Assembly: GCA_030538255.1 (NCBI GenBank)
Contig: JAUNUI010000004.1
Location: forward strand, 62,001-126,000
Length of the DNA stretch: 64,000 bases
Direction of reading: 5' to 3'
From: Pelistega sp.
GTDB taxonomy: Bacteria; Pseudomonadota; Gammaproteobacteria; Burkholderiales; Burkholderiaceae_B
Shown here: in pieces, positions 27,958 to 36,978 of the stretch
Position numbering within the stretch: the first letter of the stretch is position 1
Layout: the number at the start of each line of letters is the position of its first letter
Position numbers and translations under genes: made by a program
The notes under the pieces: model-generated
Database searches by the model: none
What the model saw: only the letters and a program-made list of their open reading frames with translations
What the model was told of the DNA's origin: nothing

Positions 27958-29139
27958 TTATACTCGTTCGAAGATCGCAGCAATTCCTTGGCCTCCACCA
28001 ATGCACATTGTAACCAGTGCATAGCGGCCTTGAATGCGATGTAACTCATGTAATGCCTTTGTGGTGATAATGGCGCCAGTCGCACCAATCGGGTGCCCTA
28101 GGCCCACGCCACTACCATTCGGGTTGACTTTAGCAGGATCTAATTTGAGCGCTTTAGAGACAGCTAATGCTTGCGCAGCAAAGGCCTCGTTCGCTTCAAT
28201 GACGTCCAAATCGGCAATCGTTAAGCCCGCTTTTTTCAAGGCAAGTTCGGTTGCAGGTACTGGACCAATACCCATAATGCTTGGCTCAACGCCTGCATGA
28301 GCATAGGCAACTATGCGAGCTAGCGGTTTTACGCCACGCTCTTTGACGGCTTCGCCACTCATGAGGACAACAGCACCAGCACCATCATTAATGCCTGAAG
28401 CATTACCAGCGGTAACGGTACCGTTCTCTTTAACAAACACTGGTTTTAGTTTGGCTAAACCTTCAAGAGTGATATCACTGCGTGCATGCTCATCCGTATC
28501 GAAAGCGACCTCGCCTTTGCGAGTTTTAAGCATGATGGGAACAATTTGCTCTTTAAAATAGCCTTGTGTAATGGCGTTAATGGCACGCGCATGTGATTCG
28601 GCAGCTAAGGCATCCTGTTCTTCGCGGCTAATCTCATATTTGCAAGCCAAGTTCTCAGCCGTCACGCCCATATGAATGCGCTCAAATGGATCGCTCAAGG
28701 CGCCCGTCATCATATCGAGGAATTGTGAGTCGCCCATACGAGCACCAAAGCGCAAGGCAGGTGCAATATACGGTGCACGGCTCATGTTTTCTACGCCAGC
28801 GCCGATAGCAATATGTGTATCACCTAACATAATGGATTGTGCGGCAGAAACAATCGCTTGTAGGCCTGAACCACATAGCCGGTTCACGTTCATCGCCGGC
28901 GTTTCAATCGATACACCAGCATTGACTGAGGCATAGCGAGACAAGTACATATCACGCGGCTCGGTATTCTCCACATGCCCTACCACCACATGCCCTACTT
29001 CTGAGCCTTGTATGCCGGCTTTCTCAAGAGCAGCTTTCATAACGGTTGTGCCGAGTTGATGCGGCGGAATATCTTTGAGTGAACCACCAAAGCCACCAAT
29101 TGCTGTACGCATAGCTGAAACTACATAGACGTCTGACAT
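27958..29139 (-). CDS. Acetyl-CoA acetyltransferase (thiolase)
   Basis: A 393-residue degradative/biosynthetic thiolase. The nucleophilic cysteine lies in NRLCGSGLQA (Cys89), the catalytic His in GHPIGATGA (His349) and the proton-donor Cys in MCIGGGQG (Cys379). The start MSDVYVVSAMRT follows AAAGGAG; an upstream in-frame start has no ribosome site. It converts two acetyl-CoA to acetoacetyl-CoA or the reverse, and could finish crotonyl-CoA breakdown from the glutarate block 12 kb away. An alternative role is polyhydroxyalkanoate synthesis. Two adjacent palindromes lie just upstream. Confidence 0.93.
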   Translation of the reverse strand: MSDVYVVSAMRTAIGGFGGSLKDIPPHQLGTTVMKAALEKAGIQGSEVGHVVVGHVENTEPRDMYLSRYASVNAGVSIETPAMNVNRLCGSGLQAIVSAAQSIMLGDTHIAIGAGVENMSRAPYIAPALRFGARMGDSQFLDMMTGALSDPFERIHMGVTAENLACKYEISREEQDALAAESHARAINAITQGYFKEQIVPIMLKTRKGEVAFDTDEHARSDITLEGLAKLKPVFVKENGTVTAGNASGINDGAGAVVLMSGEAVKERGVKPLARIVAYAHAGVEPSIMGIGPVPATELALKKAGLTIADLDVIEANEAFAAQALAVSKALKLDPAKVNPNGSGVGLGHPIGATGAIITTKALHELHRIQGRYALVTMCIGGGQGIAAIFERV

Positions 29140-29613
29140 AAATTCTCCTTTGTGGATAAGCATAAAGCATTTTTATGAATACGCTGAGGGTATTCATTCT
29201 TCTATCAAAATAGAACACATACAACATATGGGCTCTATATGGTACTAATTGCATTGATTCGGCTTAAGTGTTCCCTACTCTTACCTACTCCCATCATACC
29301 GATTGATTCTACCGCTTGAGCGAATAAACTTGCAACGGGAAAGGAGTTTTTAAACAATTATTTAATGAAATGTTTATTACCTCAATAATTACACAATCAT
29401 AATACAAACTGCACAGAAAATTTGCATTTACTGGACTTTTTTTAGATTCGTATGAGTAGTGCCTTCTTTAGTCTGTAATGATGCGCTAATGAAGCTTAGT
29501 TTTCGCTTTCACAGTGGCTTTGCTACAATAGGTCCTACGGTTAATATTTTGCTCTATGCAGCATGGTTAAAACCGCCTACTTTTATATCATCATATTCTT
29601 TTGGACACGTTTT
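29140..29613. other. AT-rich divergent promoter region between thiolase and xthA
   Basis: No gene is supported. The left end carries two palindromes (listed separately). A TACAAT at 29524-29529 is a possible -10 element for xthA, without a convincing -35. Confidence 0.45.
29175..29215. promoter_or_regulatory. Two adjacent palindromes upstream of the thiolase gene
   Basis: ATGAATAC-N7-GTATTCAT (29175-29197, perfect 8-bp arms) is followed two bases later by TTCTAT-CAAA-ATAGAA (29200-29215). The first begins 36 bp before the thiolase start codon. The 23-bp symmetric form suits a dimeric repressor such as a TetR or GntR type, but no regulator gene is adjacent. Confidence 0.55.
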
Positions 29614-30399
29614 ATGAAAATTGCTAGTTGGAATGTCAACTCTCTATCGGTTCGACTACCGCAGGTCATTGATTGGCTTAATCAAAGCCAAGTTGATGTC
29701 TTGTGCTTGCAAGAGCTTAAGATGGAAAGTCATAAATTCCCTCAAGAGGCATTTCAAGAGATAGGCTACCACGCTGTATGGTCAGGTCAAAAAACCTATA
29801 ATGGTGTGGCAATTTTAAGTAAAACACCGATGCAGTCAGTGCAAATTAATAATCCTCATTATGACGATGAGCAACAACGCCTGATTGCTGTAGATCTTGC
29901 TACGGATAAAGGAGCATTGAGGATTATCGATGTCTATTGTCCTAATGGCAGTGAGTTGGGCAGTGATAAATATACTTATAAAATGCGTTGGTACGAAGGA
30001 TTAAAGCGCTATATACAAGAACAACTTAATGCGTATCCCAATCTTGTCTTAACCGGTGACTTTAATATTGCTCCTGAAGATGCTGATGTACACGCTAAGT
30101 ACACTGGAGATATATTAATTTCACCACCTGAGCGAGAGCATTTTCAGGCATTATTGGCATTGGGCCTACATGACTCTTTCCGTCTCTTTGAGCAAGAGGA
30201 AAAAAGCTTTAGTTGGTGGGATTACCGCCAGTTTGGCTTTAAACGCAATGCGGGTCTGCGTATTGATCATTTATTAATTTCGCAGGCGTTGAAGCCGCAT
30301 TGCACGGCTAGTACGATTGATAAGATCCCTCGCGCTTGGGAACGCCCCTCTGATCATACTCCTGTAATTGTTGAGCTCGACTTACAGGCTACGACGTAA
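29614..30399 (+). CDS. xthA: Exodeoxyribonuclease III
   Basis: A 261-residue class II AP endonuclease/3'-5' exonuclease for base excision repair. It begins MKIASWNVNSLSVRLPQVIDWL, contains LQELKM (metal-binding Glu), GDFNIAPEDADV, and ends with DHTPVIVEL (catalytic Asp-His). The open frame extends 17 codons upstream, but the family N-terminus places the start at the ATG before KIASWN. It is a single gene, convergent with the lipoprotein gene across a strong hairpin. Confidence 0.95.
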   Translation: MKIASWNVNSLSVRLPQVIDWLNQSQVDVLCLQELKMESHKFPQEAFQEIGYHAVWSGQKTYNGVAILSKTPMQSVQINNPHYDDEQQRLIAVDLATDKGALRIIDVYCPNGSELGSDKYTYKMRWYEGLKRYIQEQLNAYPNLVLTGDFNIAPEDADVHAKYTGDILISPPEREHFQALLALGLHDSFRLFEQEEKSFSWWDYRQFGFKRNAGLRIDHLLISQALKPHCTASTIDKIPRAWERPSDHTPVIVELDLQATT

Positions 30400-30459
30400 A
30401 AGGCACATCGTATTCCTTAAGTTTCCCAACGGCGTTATTACGGTCTTCTCAATGAATTA

Positions 30460-30488
30460 GGGCATAGATAGTATCGATATCTATGCCC
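30460..30488. terminator. Hairpin terminator between xthA and the lipoprotein gene
   Basis: GGGCATAGATA pairs with TATCTATGCCC (11 bp) around a 7-nt loop, between convergent genes. The T-run is poor on both sides, so efficiency is uncertain. Confidence 0.65.
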
Positions 30489-30531
30489 TCTGCCTGTATA
30501 TTGTCGTGCTAATCACGCTTACGCGAAGACC

Positions 30532-31113
30532 TTATTCTCCATCAAGAATACGGCGCTCGAAAGTCTGTGCATCTTGGGCATTCGCCATAGGCACATATAG
30601 GCTACCGTTAGTTACAGGCGCTGCAATATTGATAATCGAAATTAACTCATTATTCATAGTCACTACAAGTGAACGACCTGAATTATTACGGGTTAACTGA
30701 GCAAGTTTATCTTGACCTGCGGCAGAGAAAACCAAGTTTACAAAAGCTCGATTACTCTCGTCCATAACCGCAAGTGCATTGCTTAAATCACGATGTAATA
30801 AGGTTTGACGTGGATCGACGTAAATCGATTGGCCTTTTTGTTGTACCAAGGTGTAACCAGGTTCTGCTTGAGTCGAACCCACATAGATAACCAAGGAAGA
30901 TGCTGTGCGTGGCGTGCTAGCAGCAGGTTGACTAGTCGGTGTGGGCATATTCGGTGGAGGTGCTGAAGGAATATTGCTTGGTAGATTACTACTGCCTGCA
31001 GTATTGCTTGTGTCTGTAGGCGCCATAACTGAATCAATAAAGCTGTTCATCGATTCACAACCAGCTAAAGCCCCAACGAGTGTTAATACAAGAAGTGAAC
31101 GTTTGATTTGCAT
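30532..31113 (-). CDS. Lipoprotein with a SecD P1-head-like segment
   Basis: A 193-residue predicted lipoprotein with lipobox LAGC (Cys19) and a Pro/Ser/Thr-rich linker (about 35-75). The C-terminal half contains VNLVFSAAGQDKLAQLTR and then GRSLVVTMNNELISIINIAAPV. This is the arrangement of the SecD/SecDF P1 head subdomain, in which F-x-x-x-G-x-x-x-L-A-x-L-T is followed by GR-x-L-A-I and a V-x-S-A-P-x-I strand. The rest of SecD, including its membrane domain, is absent, so this is a stand-alone head domain. Function is unknown; involvement in export or envelope folding is speculation. Confidence 0.7.
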   Translation of the reverse strand: MQIKRSLLVLTLVGALAGCESMNSFIDSVMAPTDTSNTAGSSNLPSNIPSAPPPNMPTPTSQPAASTPRTASSLVIYVGSTQAEPGYTLVQQKGQSIYVDPRQTLLHRDLSNALAVMDESNRAFVNLVFSAAGQDKLAQLTRNNSGRSLVVTMNNELISIINIAAPVTNGSLYVPMANAQDAQTFERRILDGE

Positions 31114-31636
31114 AATGTAATAATCCCATTCATGAAAAGCCTATTTTCCCTCTCATAGACTCAGTCTTAATTTACGAAAAATAGATAAATAAAATTAATC
31201 TGAATTTTAAAACATATTTCTTAAAGAATACACTGATAATCTTTCGAGTTAAGTATTATTTACAATTTATCGCCTTATTTAACGATTATTAGCGCCTTAT
31301 TATCGAATTAATACTTGGCTCAAGCGCGTGATAAATTGACTACGCACATGATGTTTAAGAAAAACAATCTAAACGAAGCCCTCTCGCCCCTTAAAAATAT
31401 TTATCGTGTTTGTTCCATTGGTCCTGGTTCACTTACCTTAAAAATTTTTATTGAATTTGTTCCATTGGCCTAGCGTATTTTCTCTAAATAATTAATTATC
31501 ATGCATGTGTAATGATTGACGTCCGTACCTGCCGAGAAGGGCGTGGTTTTGTGGTGAGTTCTGCTAAACTATTCATTGCGTTCGTTACTAATTAATTTTA
31601 ATTCTACTTACCCTATGCTCCGCTAAAGGAATCTCA
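31114..31636. other. AT-rich divergent intergenic region
   Basis: About 520 bp separate the lipoprotein and methyltransferase genes. No gene is supported. The middle contains a clear 33-bp direct repeat (listed separately); the rest is AT-rich promoter-like sequence. Confidence 0.5.
31391..31470. repeat. 33-bp direct repeat upstream of the methyltransferase gene
   Basis: Copies at 31391-31423 and 31438-31470 share TTAAAAAT, TTTAT and the 13-mer TTTGTTCCATTGG, with five mismatches in 33 bp and a period of 47. The conserved 13-mer could be a regulator site; otherwise this is a local duplication. Confidence 0.7.
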
Positions 31637-33250
31637 ATGAGTACACAAGATACGTCTGTTCTGCATGCTACGGCTAATTATTATAATAATGTGCCTTACC
31701 ATTCAAATCCCTTCCCGCAATCTCATCCAGGACTACTCAAAGGTGTCGCTTCATTATTTGGTATCGTACCGAAAGACTTAAATAAGGCAAGAGTTCTTGA
31801 GTTAGGCTGCGCCAGTGGCGGTAATTTAATCCCCTTGGCGTATTTCTATCCAGAGATTGATTTAGTCGGTGTTGATTTGTCTGAGGTTCAGATTCAAGAA
31901 GGTCAAGCACTGGTCAAGGAGTTGGGTTTAGACAATCGCGTGGCGCTGCATCAGATGAGCATTACCGATATTCCTGAGTCCTTCGGTAAGTTTGATTACA
32001 TTGTTTGTCATGGAGTCTATAGCTGGGTGCCTGAGTTTGTGCAAGAAGGCATCTTGGATATCGTCAGTAAGCATTTAGTTGATGATGGTGTGGCATACAT
32101 CAGTTATAACATCTATCCAGGCTGGAAAACCCTTGAAATCGCCAGGGATTCTATGTTGTTCCATACTAGACATATCACGGATCCTGCGCAGAAGATTCAA
32201 CATGCGCGTGTCATGATTAATTTTATGCAGGAACATGCTAAGAAAGATTCAATTTATAAGCAAATTATGGATAATGCTCAGAGACTTATTCATAACTCAG
32301 CCGATTATTATGTGAGCCATGAGTTTTTAGAAATCCACAACAGCCCCTGCTATTTTCTTGAAATGGTCGAGAAGGCTGAAAAGCATGGTTTAGCTTATTT
32401 AAGCGACTGCAGCATTTCCTCAGTCTTCTCCGAGAACTGGGGAGATGAAGTACGTAATGAGCTACTGAAAGCGAGTGGCCATAATCAAGTAGTGCTAGAA
32501 CAATATATCGATTACATGACCAATCGACAGTTCCGCCAGTCTATTTTCATGAAGAACACGGAAAGTAAGAAAATAAGCCGTTCTGTTAATTTAGAAAAAA
32601 TAAAAAAACTGAATTACTCGCTTCATGTAGAGAAAGAAACTACACCACGTGAGAATGATCCAGAATTCAGTTATTTCTGCTTTAATAGATCGCCTAATAG
32701 CTTTTACCGTACCCAAGACACTGCTTTAATTCCCTATCTAGAAAGCCTGATAAAACTTAATCATAAAATTTTTAAATTTGAAGAGTATGCGCAAGTTCTG
32801 GAACAACAATTAGGTCATAAATACCAGGAAGAAGTTGCCCTAAGTCTATTACAGCGATTAGTGATACTTGGTTTAATCACGCCGTTTGGTGACGCGCCCC
32901 AGACTAATGCACCCACCACGGAGTTAAGTGAGAAGCCAAAAATTTCAGAATTTAATCGTCTAGCGGCGAAGACACGCAATTATCTCGTAAACAGTAATCT
33001 AGAAATGATATCGGTGGATGAGGTGGCTATGCATATTATCCCTGCGATGGATGGCTCACATGATAAGCAGGCTTTAGTTGAGACTCTCTTGGCTGCAGCC
33101 ACTGAGGATAAAGTCTTTTTCCATCGTAAGGAACCTGGTAAGGAAGAAGCCGTAATCATTAAGGATGAAGAGGAATTAAAAACCTTATCTGCTAACTATA
33201 TCAATGATTTATGCAATAGGTTACAACGTTATAGTATGTTTGTCGCTTAA
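31637..33250 (+). CDS. Class I SAM-dependent methyltransferase with methyltransferase-regulatory domain
   Basis: A 537-residue protein. The N-terminal half is a Rossmann methyltransferase: VLELGCASGGNLIPL (53-67) binds SAM and LVGVDLSEVQI holds the acidic ribose contact. After YNIYPGWK comes the region known as the methyltransferase regulatory domain (PF10119; FLEIHNSPCYFLEMVEKAEKHGLAYLSD). The C-terminal 150 residues resemble winged-helix-type extensions found in such proteins. The substrate is unknown. The ATG follows AAAGGAATCTC, a moderate ribosome site. It is a lone gene, convergent with the pseudouridine synthase. Confidence 0.82.
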   Translation: MSTQDTSVLHATANYYNNVPYHSNPFPQSHPGLLKGVASLFGIVPKDLNKARVLELGCASGGNLIPLAYFYPEIDLVGVDLSEVQIQEGQALVKELGLDNRVALHQMSITDIPESFGKFDYIVCHGVYSWVPEFVQEGILDIVSKHLVDDGVAYISYNIYPGWKTLEIARDSMLFHTRHITDPAQKIQHARVMINFMQEHAKKDSIYKQIMDNAQRLIHNSADYYVSHEFLEIHNSPCYFLEMVEKAEKHGLAYLSDCSISSVFSENWGDEVRNELLKASGHNQVVLEQYIDYMTNRQFRQSIFMKNTESKKISRSVNLEKIKKLNYSLHVEKETTPRENDPEFSYFCFNRSPNSFYRTQDTALIPYLESLIKLNHKIFKFEEYAQVLEQQLGHKYQEEVALSLLQRLVILGLITPFGDAPQTNAPTTELSEKPKISEFNRLAAKTRNYLVNSNLEMISVDEVAMHIIPAMDGSHDKQALVETLLAAATEDKVFFHRKEPGKEEAVIIKDEEELKTLSANYINDLCNRLQRYSMFVA

Positions 33251-33356
33251 ACTACAAGGTTGGAGTAGCTTGCATTCGCTTGAGTGCTAACTTAGTCCCA
33301 GTACCTTGGCTGCTTCAATTACGGATCTGATTCGTGCCTACGTTGTTGCTCTAAAA

Positions 33357-33388
33357 AAGTAGCGCTTAATCCTATTAAAGCGCTACTT
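33357..33388 (-). terminator. Intrinsic terminator of the pseudouridine synthase gene
   Basis: AAGTAGCGCTT pairs with AAGCGCTACTT (11 bp). On the minus strand the stem is followed by a run of six T, fitting the leftward gene. It may also stop transcripts from the convergent methyltransferase gene. Confidence 0.85.
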
Positions 33389-33395
33389 AAAAACC

Positions 33396-34121
33396 CTATA
33401 AGAATCGCTCAAACGGTTTCAAATAACGCCATTGCCCTTGGGGTAAATCAGCCAAGGTCACATTGCCCATACGTACCCTCTTCAAGCCAACGACCTTCAG
33501 ACCCACCATCTCGCACATGCGACGGATTTGGCGCTTCTTACCTTCCTGCAAGATAAATTTTAATTGGTCATCGTTAAGCCAAGAAACCTCAGCAGGACGT
33601 AAAAGATCACCGTCTAAACTTAAGCCGTGATTAAGCAATTGTAGGCCGTTACTCGGCATACGCCCTTCAACGCGCACGAGGTATTCTTTTTCCACTTCAG
33701 AGTCTTCACCAATCAGCTGCTTGGCAATGCGTCCATCTTGTGTCATGACAAGTAGTCCTTGCGACTCAATATCTAAGCGCCCTGCTGTGGCTAAACCACG
33801 TAGATGGCCAGGCTCAAACTTATGGTGGGCCTTATCAAACTGGTTCTGTGGCGTAATTAAATTAAGGGCAGGTTTATGACCGTCTTCAGCTTGAGAAGAA
33901 ACATAACCCACGGGTTTATTTAAAATAATCGTCACTTGCTGGGCTTGACGTGCTAAGGCAGCCTTCTCAAGAGTAATACTTTGATTGGGAAAGGCTTTCG
34001 TGCCTAAGGTGGCGACCTTGCCATCAACTTTAACCCAGCCGCGCTCAATATAGGCATCGGCTTCACGACGTGAGCACATGCCACGTTCAGACATTAATTT
34101 GGAGATTCTTACTTTTTCCAT
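33396..34121 (-). CDS. RNA pseudouridine synthase, RsuA/RluF type
   Basis: A 241-residue enzyme with an N-terminal S4 RNA-binding domain (about 1-60, [24 protein letters not shown]) and a TruA/RsuA catalytic domain. The catalytic Asp is in [11 protein letters not shown] (Asp117). [17 protein letters not shown] is the conserved C-terminal motif. [10 protein letters not shown] and the sequence around Asp117 lean towards RluF (23S rRNA U2604), but RluE- and RsuA-type targets are possible. The ribosome site AAGAGAG precedes the ATG. The divergent ubiC gene begins only 17 bp away. Confidence 0.88.
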   Translation of the reverse strand: MEKVRISKLMSERGMCSRREADAYIERGWVKVDGKVATLGTKAFPNQSITLEKAALARQAQQVTIILNKPVGYVSSQAEDGHKPALNLITPQNQFDKAHHKFEPGHLRGLATAGRLDIESQGLLVMTQDGRIAKQLIGEDSEVEKEYLVRVEGRMPSNGLQLLNHGLSLDGDLLRPAEVSWLNDDQLKFILQEGKKRQIRRMCEMVGLKVVGLKRVRMGNVTLADLPQGQWRYLKPFERFL

Positions 34122-34138
34122 GAAACTCTCTTACAATA

Positions 34139-34741
34139 ATGAGCATTAAGTCTTTTATACAAAACCGAATGTCATTTCAATCGTATGCTGGTGCTTGGTT
34201 AAATCAAGCACCCCTTAAATTAGATCCTATCCAACGCTATTGGCTCACTCGACCGGGCGCATTAACAGCAGGTTTGCGTCAGCTTGGTCAATTACACATT
34301 GAAGTCTTAAATGAGTCGTATGCGAGTCTAGATAGGGATGAAGCTAGTGCCTTGCAATTACCCTCACGTCATCCGCTTTGGTTACGTGAAATTATGATGA
34401 GTATAGATGGTACACCTAGCGTGCTAGCGCGTAGTATAACGCCAATTTCTGCCGCTCGGGGCGTCTGGAAGAGCATACGCTCATTAAAAACACGCCCCTT
34501 AGCTGACATTTTATATAACGATCCGCGGATTGTCCGGTCGCGCTTTGAATGCGCGCCTGTACAAGCAGGTCGTCAGATTTTTTTAACGCAAGAACGTTAT
34601 TGCCCTAAGTATTCTGCACGCCCTGATTACGCTCGTCGTTCGATATTCTATAAGGAAGGCCATCCTTTAATGGTTACCGAAAGCTTTTTAGAAACTTTCT
34701 GGTTATTACTCGATCAATTTGACGGCAATAAAATGCCTTAA
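34139..34741 (+). CDS. ubiC: Chorismate lyase
   Basis: A protein of about 200 residues of the UbiC family, which converts chorismate to 4-hydroxybenzoate and pyruvate as the first step of ubiquinone synthesis. Matches to UbiC include LWLREIMMSIDGTP (the catalytic Arg region), ARSITPIS, PLADILYNDP and the near-terminal HPLMVTESFL with the conserved Glu. No Shine-Dalgarno is visible. A second in-frame ATG at 34169 fits the family N-terminus about as well and would leave more room for divergent promoters. Overall similarity is low, as is usual in this family. Confidence 0.82.
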   Translation: MSIKSFIQNRMSFQSYAGAWLNQAPLKLDPIQRYWLTRPGALTAGLRQLGQLHIEVLNESYASLDRDEASALQLPSRHPLWLREIMMSIDGTPSVLARSITPISAARGVWKSIRSLKTRPLADILYNDPRIVRSRFECAPVQAGRQIFLTQERYCPKYSARPDYARRSIFYKEGHPLMVTESFLETFWLLLDQFDGNKMP

Positions 34742-34788
34742 GGTATTCTGCAGAATTTATATCATAAGAGCCGTCAGGTTTTATAAGC

Positions 34789-35154
<366 letters not shown>

Positions 35155-35201
35155 TTAAATTTAACAATTTTTTAGTGCCTAAGGCAATATTTTATACGTT
35201 T

Positions 35202-36872
35202 TTAAAAGCGATAGGCATTCGTGACAGGTATGCGCCAATCACGAGCGAAAGCGCGACGGGTAATTTTAGGGCCTAAAGCGCCTTGGCGGCGCTTATATTC
35301 GCTGATACGTAATAAACGCGACACCTTCTCAACGTCGTCTTTCGGAAAACCCGCTTCGATAATTTCTTGGCTTGATTGATTGAGTTCCATCATGCGCTCA
35401 AGAATCGCATCAAGAACATCATATTCAGGCAGGCTATCTTGATCGGTTTGGTTATCACGCAATTCGGCTGAAGGCGCACGTGTAATAATACGCTCAGGGA
35501 TAAGGGGAGAAACAGAATTACGCCAACGGCTTAAGCGATAGACCAAGGTTTTAGGGATATCTTTAAGCATAGCGAAGCCACCCACCATATCACCGTATAA
35601 GGTGCAATAACCCATCGCAAGTTCAGACTTATTGCCTGTGGTTAAGACTAAAGAGCCGAATTTATTCGAGATCGCCATTAGTAATACACCGCGAATTCTG
35701 GCTTGAATATTCTCTTCCGTGGTATCTGGTGTTAGATCCGTAAATAGCGGCGCTAAGGTCTGCATGACACTCTCATAACCCGCCGCAATCGCTAATTCAT
35801 CGTAACGAACATTTAAGCGCTTAGCCATATCTGCGGCATCGTTGACTGAAATATCGGCCGTGTATTGTGACGGCATCATCACTGCATGTATCTTATCCGG
35901 ACCTAAGGCATCAAATGCAATTGCCATCACTAAAGCAGAATCAATGCCTCCCGAGAGCCCTAAGGCAACAGAGTTAAAATGATTCTTGCGACAATAATCT
36001 GCAGTGGCTAAGACTAAGGCGCGCCAGACTTCGGACTCGATACATTCAGAGGATTCTTTCTGCATAGAGCGGCTCATTGCCGCCACTTGATTATCCGCTA
36101 GACTTAAAGCGTCGATTTTCTCCAGGCCCTGTTCACTTAAGCGCACAATACCTAAAGCACTGACAAAGGTATTCAGCTCAAGGACGAGCTTACCCTTGGC
36201 ATTCAAGACGAAAGAGTTGCCATCAAAGACAAGGTCATCTTGTCCACCCACTAGATTGCAATAGAACGTATTGAGGCCTTGTGCACTCACATGCTTGCGT
36301 AAGACATCAGTACGAAGGTCGTCCTTGTCCATGGTATAAGGGGAAGCATTGAGAATAAGCAATGATTGTGCCCCAGCTTGTGCCGCTTGTGCTGCAACAT
36401 GTGGCAACCAAATATCCTCACAGATGGCTAAACCAAAGCGATGTCCTTGGACCTCAAAGACACTGGCCTCTTGCCCGGCAGAGAAATAGCGCTTTTCGTC
36501 GAATACCCCATAATTCGGTAATTCTTGCTTATAGTACGTGTGCTTAATTTGTCCATTTACTAACACTGAAGCGGCATTATACAAGTGCCCTTTTTCTTCT
36601 TTAATATGACCTACGATTACATGCAAATCGGTAAATTCTTTAAGCTGTTCGATTAATACATTCAAAGCAAGCCTTTGCTCACGAATAAATTGCGGACGTA
36701 GAAATAAGTCTTCCGCTTGATAGCCAATGAGGGCAAGTTCTGGTAAGAGTAAAACGTGAACGCCCTCATGATGTGCTTGTTGAGCGGCCTGAACAATTAA
36801 GTTCACATTATGCTGAAAAAAACCCAACACGGGATTAATTTGCGCTAAACCAATCTGGATATGTGTTTGCAT
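35202..36872 (-). CDS. nadE: Glutamine-dependent NAD+ synthetase
   Basis: A 556-residue two-domain enzyme. The N-terminal nitrilase-type glutaminase carries the Glu-Lys-Cys triad (Glu45 in LLPELALIGY, Lys115 in YYKQELPN, Cys151 in LAICEDIWLP) and feeds ammonia to the C-terminal synthetase. There LGLSGGIDSALV forms the PP-loop and TTGNKSELAMGYCTLYGDM the NaAD/ATP site. It makes NAD+ from nicotinic acid adenine dinucleotide. Length fits the bacterial two-domain form. It is transcribed towards glnB. Confidence 0.96.
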   Translation of the reverse strand: MQTHIQIGLAQINPVLGFFQHNVNLIVQAAQQAHHEGVHVLLLPELALIGYQAEDLFLRPQFIREQRLALNVLIEQLKEFTDLHVIVGHIKEEKGHLYNAASVLVNGQIKHTYYKQELPNYGVFDEKRYFSAGQEASVFEVQGHRFGLAICEDIWLPHVAAQAAQAGAQSLLILNASPYTMDKDDLRTDVLRKHVSAQGLNTFYCNLVGGQDDLVFDGNSFVLNAKGKLVLELNTFVSALGIVRLSEQGLEKIDALSLADNQVAAMSRSMQKESSECIESEVWRALVLATADYCRKNHFNSVALGLSGGIDSALVMAIAFDALGPDKIHAVMMPSQYTADISVNDAADMAKRLNVRYDELAIAAGYESVMQTLAPLFTDLTPDTTEENIQARIRGVLLMAISNKFGSLVLTTGNKSELAMGYCTLYGDMVGGFAMLKDIPKTLVYRLSRWRNSVSPLIPERIITRAPSAELRDNQTDQDSLPEYDVLDAILERMMELNQSSQEIIEAGFPKDDVEKVSRLLRISEYKRRQGALGPKITRRAFARDWRIPVTNAYRF

Positions 36873-36978
36873 GTGGTGTTAAAGAAAATATTGACTAAGC
36901 TTGATTATCACATAGTTACAGGATTGCTGTGAATATTTAATTTATAATGGTGTTAATTTTTTAACATGCTGGATACAT

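Noticed and set aside
27954-28088. 45-codon N-terminal extension of the spermidine-synthase-like gene
   Set aside because: It runs through the end of the thiolase gene in another frame; a GTG immediately after the thiolase stop is the natural start.
29024-29254. Minus-strand 76-codon frame upstream of and into the thiolase gene
   Set aside because: Tyr/Arg-rich out-of-frame reading that overlaps the thiolase start and the palindromic operator region; no family.
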